Source: Rheinheimera sp. (lineage in GTDB: Bacteria; Pseudomonadota; Gammaproteobacteria; Enterobacterales; Alteromonadaceae). Taken from it: a stretch of 10,000 nt of DNA. Made by a program: the position numbers and the translations under genes. The first letter of the stretch is position 1. Every line of letters starts with the position of its first letter. This document shows, piece by piece, positions 7,459 through 10,000 of this stretch. The stretch lies in assembly GCF_020217005.1 (NCBI RefSeq), contig NZ_JAIWOI010000025.1, positions 1 through 10,000 on the forward strand, written 5' to 3'. The notes beneath the pieces are model-generated. The model was not told where the DNA came from. It worked only from the letters and a program-made list of their open reading frames with translations, and did no database searches.

Positions 7459-7487
7459 ATTTTAGGGAGTTAGTGTAAATACTTCAA
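7459..7487 (-). promoter_or_regulatory. rRNA P1-like promoter reading leftwards
   Basis: On the minus strand, TTGAAG (-35, 7487-7482), a 17-bp spacer and TAAAAT (-10, 7464-7459) are followed by a GCGCCC discriminator. The stretch AACTCCCTAAAATGCGCC differs at one base from the corresponding stretch of E. coli rrnB P1 as I remember it. GC-rich discriminators of this kind are typical of promoters repressed by ppGpp in the stringent response. Upstream (7488-7520) is AT-rich with A/T runs, in the position of an UP element. The expected start is a G near 7452. No rRNA or tRNA gene follows within the window. Confidence 0.6.
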
Positions 7488-7804
7488 ACTAGAAAAATTG
7501 AGATTTGGGATTATATTTTCTAATCTGAATAAATATGTGTTTTGTGCGAATTTTAAACTGTTTCATCTGATCACTATGCGGTAGGCCTTGATAATTAAGG
7601 TAGACTGAATGGGCTGCCGATTTTTCACGAATTACTATTTTTTAGACAAATTTTGATGGTAGGACAAAAAAAGCTATTAGTCGCTGATTTTTCCCCATTT
7701 ATCGTGAACAGGAAACTTTTCGAAAAAATCAGTACCCTAGCTACTTTGGTGGTTAAATACTGAGCTTAACGTAAAATATTTTTGACTGTGGCATCGCCAG
7801 CCTG
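7488..7804. other. Gene-free AT-rich spacer
   Basis: No convincing gene is present: stops are frequent in all frames. The only clear structure is a 9-bp perfect inverted repeat, CTGATTTTT (7684-7692) and AAAAATCAG (7724-7732), separated by 31 nt that include the palindrome TTTTCGAAAA (7717-7726, overlapping the right arm). Its right part (7500-7535) may supply upstream activation for the leftward promoter at 7459-7487. Confidence 0.5.
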
Positions 7805-7833
7805 TTGAGTTCGGCTGTGGCCTCCAATATCAT
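7805..7833 (+). promoter_or_regulatory. Probable promoter of the ybgC-tol operon
   Basis: TTGAGT (7805-7810, four of six) lies 17 bp before TATCAT (7828-7833, five of six). Transcription would begin near 7840, leaving a leader of about 20 nt before the ybgC ATG, which contains a GGGTG ribosome binding site at 7846-7850. A TTGACT at 7782-7787 is a better -35 by itself but has no matching -10 at the right distance. Confidence 0.5.
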
Positions 7834-7860
7834 AGCGACCAATTTGGGTGACAAAATAGT

Positions 7861-8286
7861 ATGATGTTACAAGCCTTTGAATTTCCGGTCAGAGTATATT
7901 ACGAAGACACTGATGCCGGTGGCGTAGTATATTATGCTAACTATCTGAAATTCTTTGAAAGAGCCAGAACTGAATGGCTACGAAGCTTAGGCATAGAACA
8001 AGACAGTTTACTTCGTCAGGATATAGGTTTTGTGGTGAAAAGTGTCCAGATGGAGAACCACAAGCCAGCAAGGTTTAACCAGCTTTTGTTGGTAAAAAGT
8101 GAGATTAAGCAGTTAAAAAAGGCCAGTTTGGTATTTTGGCAAGAAATCTACAACGCAGATGCACAATTGCTTTGTTCAGCGCAGGTTAGTATAGCTTGCG
8201 TAAAACTATCATTAATGAAAGCGAGTGCAATACCTCGCGATGTTTTAGGGGTGTTATCAGGTGACAGGCGGACTATCAGTTCTTGA
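7861..8286 (+). CDS. ybgC: Acyl-CoA thioesterase YbgC (hotdog fold)
   Basis: Small cytoplasmic hotdog-fold thioesterase of the 4-hydroxybenzoyl-CoA thioesterase family, encoded at the head of tol-pal operons; proposed to act on acyl-CoA or acyl-ACP and to touch phospholipid metabolism, though its link to Tol-Pal function is unclear. The 141-residue product shows the family signature [19 protein letters not shown] at about 10-28 with the catalytic Asp18, then [11 protein letters not shown]. The start is ATG 7861 (GGGTG 10 nt upstream) or the adjacent ATG 7864; they differ by one residue. The last 26 bases, including the stop, overlap tolQ in another frame, which makes translational coupling likely. 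The C-terminus after about residue 132 is slightly longer than in E. coli (134 residues in all) and is the part lying over tolQ. Confidence 0.95.
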   Translation: MMLQAFEFPVRVYYEDTDAGGVVYYANYLKFFERARTEWLRSLGIEQDSLLRQDIGFVVKSVQMENHKPARFNQLLLVKSEIKQLKKASLVFWQEIYNADAQLLCSAQVSIACVKLSLMKASAIPRDVLGVLSGDRRTISS

Positions 8287-8944
8287 TTTAATTCTTCACG
8301 CTAGTGTAGTAGTGCAGCTGGTTATGCTGGTTTTACTGAGCATGTCTGTGATGTCGTGGGCCATGATCATTCAGCGAAATAAGGCTCTGAGTGCTGCCGT
8401 TGAAGAAACCAAGCAATTCGAAGATAAATTCTGGTCAGGTATTGACCTTTCAAAGTTGTACAACGAAGTCAGTGCGAAAGTCACGGTGACAGGTGTTGAG
8501 GCATTATTTAAAGCGGGCTTTAAAGAGTTTGCCCGTTTACATAAAAGCAGCCGCCAGTCCGGTGCGGTGATGGAAGGAACCCAGAGAGCAATGCGTGTAG
8601 GTTTGTCACGTGAAGTAGAACGTCTGGAAACCCACCTGCCGTTCTTAGCTACTGTTGGATCGATCAGTCCTTATATCGGACTGTTCGGTACAGTCTGGGG
8701 TATCATGAATTCCTTTATCGCTTTAGGCGCGGTGCAACAAGCGACATTAGCTATGGTTGCTCCAGGTATTGCAGAAGCTCTGATTGCAACGGCTATAGGT
8801 CTATTTGCCGCTATCCCGGCTGTTATCGCGTACAACAGGTTTTCTCATAAAGTAGAAATGCTGGAAAGCGCGTACGCCAACTTTGTTGAAGAGTTCGCCA
8901 ATATATTGCACCGTCAGGCTATGGCCAGCGGAGAAAATAACTAA
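8261..8944 (+). CDS. tolQ: Tol-Pal system inner-membrane protein TolQ
   Basis: TolQ is the MotA/ExbB-like channel subunit that, with TolR, uses the proton gradient to energise TolA and so maintain outer-membrane integrity and constriction during division. The 227-residue protein has three predicted membrane spans: about 12-36, 127-155 and 167-190. The most conserved block runs from [16 protein letters not shown] through GTVWGIM to [18 protein letters not shown], with Thr144 and Thr177 at the positions expected for the ion path. The start is a GTG at 8261, inside the end of ybgC; AGGGG at 8247-8251 lies 9 nt upstream, and the opening [15 protein letters not shown] aligns with known TolQ N-termini. 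Its stop overlaps the tolR ATG (TAATG). Confidence 0.97.
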   Translation: MTGGLSVLDLILHASVVVQLVMLVLLSMSVMSWAMIIQRNKALSAAVEETKQFEDKFWSGIDLSKLYNEVSAKVTVTGVEALFKAGFKEFARLHKSSRQSGAVMEGTQRAMRVGLSREVERLETHLPFLATVGSISPYIGLFGTVWGIMNSFIALGAVQQATLAMVAPGIAEALIATAIGLFAAIPAVIAYNRFSHKVEMLESAYANFVEEFANILHRQAMASGENN

Positions 8945-9375
8945 TGTACGTCCGTAAAAAGCGCCGTATGGTGGCAGAGATCAACGTAGTCCCTTATATC
9001 GACGTGATGCTGGTTCTGCTGATTATTTTTATGGTAACAACGCCAATCATCACACAAGGCGTAAAAGTAGAATTACCTAAGTCAGATGCAGAACCCATTG
9101 AGCAAATGAAAGATGGTAAGACGCCACTTGTTGCGACAGTGGATGAGGGTGGCTTGTATTATTTTGAGAAAGATGGCGTAAATAAAGGCCCTTTTAACGC
9201 TCAGGAAATGCAAACTGAAGTAGCTGGCACTCTGCAGTTAGAACCTGGCACCCAAGTGATCATTAAAGGCGACGGCCGCGTAAACTATGCTGCGATCATT
9301 CAGCTGTTGAATTTGCTAAAAGACGCTGGCGCTCCTTCCGTTGGTTTAATGACTGACGATGTGGAGCAAAAATAA
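8944..9375 (+). CDS. tolR: Tol-Pal system protein TolR
   Basis: ExbD/TolR-family partner of TolQ: one N-terminal membrane helix carrying the proton-carrying aspartate and a periplasmic domain that contacts the cell wall. The 143-residue product begins [20 protein letters not shown]; Asp20 is the conserved membrane aspartate (Asp23 in E. coli), and the span continues VMLVLLIIFMVTTPIITQGV. The periplasmic end, LLNLLKDAGAPSVGLMT, is typical. The ATG shares one base with the tolQ stop and is served by GGAG at 8930-8933, 10 nt upstream. Only one base separates its stop from the tolA start, so tolQ, tolR and tolA form one coupled unit. Confidence 0.97.
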   Translation: MYVRKKRRMVAEINVVPYIDVMLVLLIIFMVTTPIITQGVKVELPKSDAEPIEQMKDGKTPLVATVDEGGLYYFEKDGVNKGPFNAQEMQTEVAGTLQLEPGTQVIIKGDGRVNYAAIIQLLNLLKDAGAPSVGLMTDDVEQK

Positions 9376-9376
9376 G

Positions 9377-10000
9377 ATGGAGCCAGCGTTTAAGAAGTCG
9401 CTGATCATCTCAGGTGCTTTACATGTTTTAGTAGCAGTGTTGCTGTTTGTTAACTTCAATTTCTTTAAAAATGAAGAAATTTTGGTTGTACCAATGGCGG
9501 GTGATTTAAGTGCGCCGCTGAATGCGACAACGATCGATCAATCGCAGTTTGATGAACTGAAAGAGAAAAATCAGCAAAAAAAGAAAGCTGAGGAAAAGCG
9601 CAAGAAAGATTTAGAAAAGAAGAAGCAGCAGGAAGAGCGTGATAAGCGTCTTGAAGAGCAGCGTCTGAAAAAACAGGAACAAGAGAAAAAAGAAGCCGAA
9701 ATCGCTGAGAAAAAAGCGGTTGAAGAAAAGAAAAAACAAGCCATAGAAAAAGAGAAACAACAAAAGCTTGCTGCTGAAAAGAAAAAGAAAGATGACGAAA
9801 AGAAAAAGCAGCAAGAGATAGAGAAGAAGAAAAAGGAAAAAGCAGCAAAAGAAAAGGCCGCAAAAGAAAAAGCTGCCAAGGAAAAAGCTGAAAAAGCCAA
9901 AGCTGAGCAAGAAAAACGTGAACGCGAAGCGGCAGAAGAAATGTTGGCGGAGCAGTTGGAAGAGGAAGCGGAAGCTCGCCGAGCAGCAAAAGCAGGCCAG
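9377..10000 (+). CDS. tolA: Tol-Pal system protein TolA, 3' end missing
   Basis: TolA spans the periplasm and links the TolQR motor to TolB and Pal at the outer membrane. The frame is open from ATG 9377 to the window edge, giving 208 residues (domains I and part of II); domain III lies outside. Residues about 8-29 form the single membrane helix and contain the Ser-x3-His pair (Ser12, His16, in SLIISGALHVL) by which TolA engages TolQR. From about 62 on the protein is an uninterrupted Lys/Glu/Ala/Gln-rich, stop-free helical or coiled-coil region with repeats such as KEKAAKEKAAKEKAAKEKAE. This domain is more Lys/Glu-rich than the Ala-rich one of E. coli. GGAG at 9363-9366, inside tolR, lies 10 nt before the start. 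Long antisense frames over this stretch are artefacts of its A-rich composition. Confidence 0.95.
   Translation, partial: MEPAFKKSLIISGALHVLVAVLLFVNFNFFKNEEILVVPMAGDLSAPLNATTIDQSQFDELKEKNQQKKKAEEKRKKDLEKKKQQEERDKRLEEQRLKKQEQEKKEAEIAEKKAVEEKKKQAIEKEKQQKLAAEKKKKDDEKKKQQEIEKKKKEKAAKEKAAKEKAAKEKAEKAKAEQEKREREAAEEMLAEQLEEEAEARRAAKAGQ

Noticed and set aside
9465..9989. Long minus-strand open frames rich in Phe, Leu and Ser
   Set aside because: They are antisense shadows of the Lys/Glu-rich tolA coiled-coil region, where A-rich codons give few stops on the opposite strand. The true gene is the plus-strand frame from 9377, which runs off the window.

Overview
This window reads as a chromosomal core region of a gammaproteobacterium. 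The order aspS, yebC, ruvC, ruvA, ruvB, ybgC, tolQ, tolR, tolA and the protein sequences fit that class. Overall style (moderate GC, a periplasmic-sensor diguanylate cyclase next door, TolA rich in Lys/Glu) suggests an Alteromonadales/Rheinheimera-like marine or freshwater bacterium; the genus is an inference, not a demonstration. All nine complete or partial genes point rightwards.

Layout. 1-1773: 3' part of a sensor diguanylate cyclase whose start lies left of the window. 1829-1856: a good sigma-70 promoter, then aspS (1907-3682), ended by a textbook intrinsic terminator (3759-3783) that lies almost on top of the yebC ribosome binding site. 3798-6744: a tight yebC-ruvC-ruvA-ruvB run encoding a YebC/TACO1 protein and the complete Holliday-junction branch migration and resolution machine. 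The starts of yebC (ATG 3798) and ruvA (GTG 5087) are best placed downstream of the longest possible open frames. 6745-7860: about 1.1 kb without a convincing protein gene, separating ruvB from ybgC, genes that are adjacent in many relatives. 7861-10000: ybgC-tolQ-tolR-tolA, the start of the Tol-Pal envelope operon, with overlapping or nearly touching genes; tolA runs off the right edge.

The non-coding stretch is the most interesting part. It holds (a) three complete 69/70-bp tandem repeats plus a 15-bp partial copy, (b) a run of perfect stem-loops with unrelated stem sequences separated by partly repeated linkers, (c) a minus-strand intrinsic terminator with an eight-U tail, and (d) about 155 bp further right a minus-strand promoter whose -10 region and GC-rich discriminator look strikingly like an rRNA P1 promoter. 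Together (c) and (d) bracket a candidate structured RNA of about 174 nt, transcribed against all neighbouring genes. No canonical LexA box was seen in front of yebC or ruvA, so SOS control of this ruv cluster is not supported by the sequence here.
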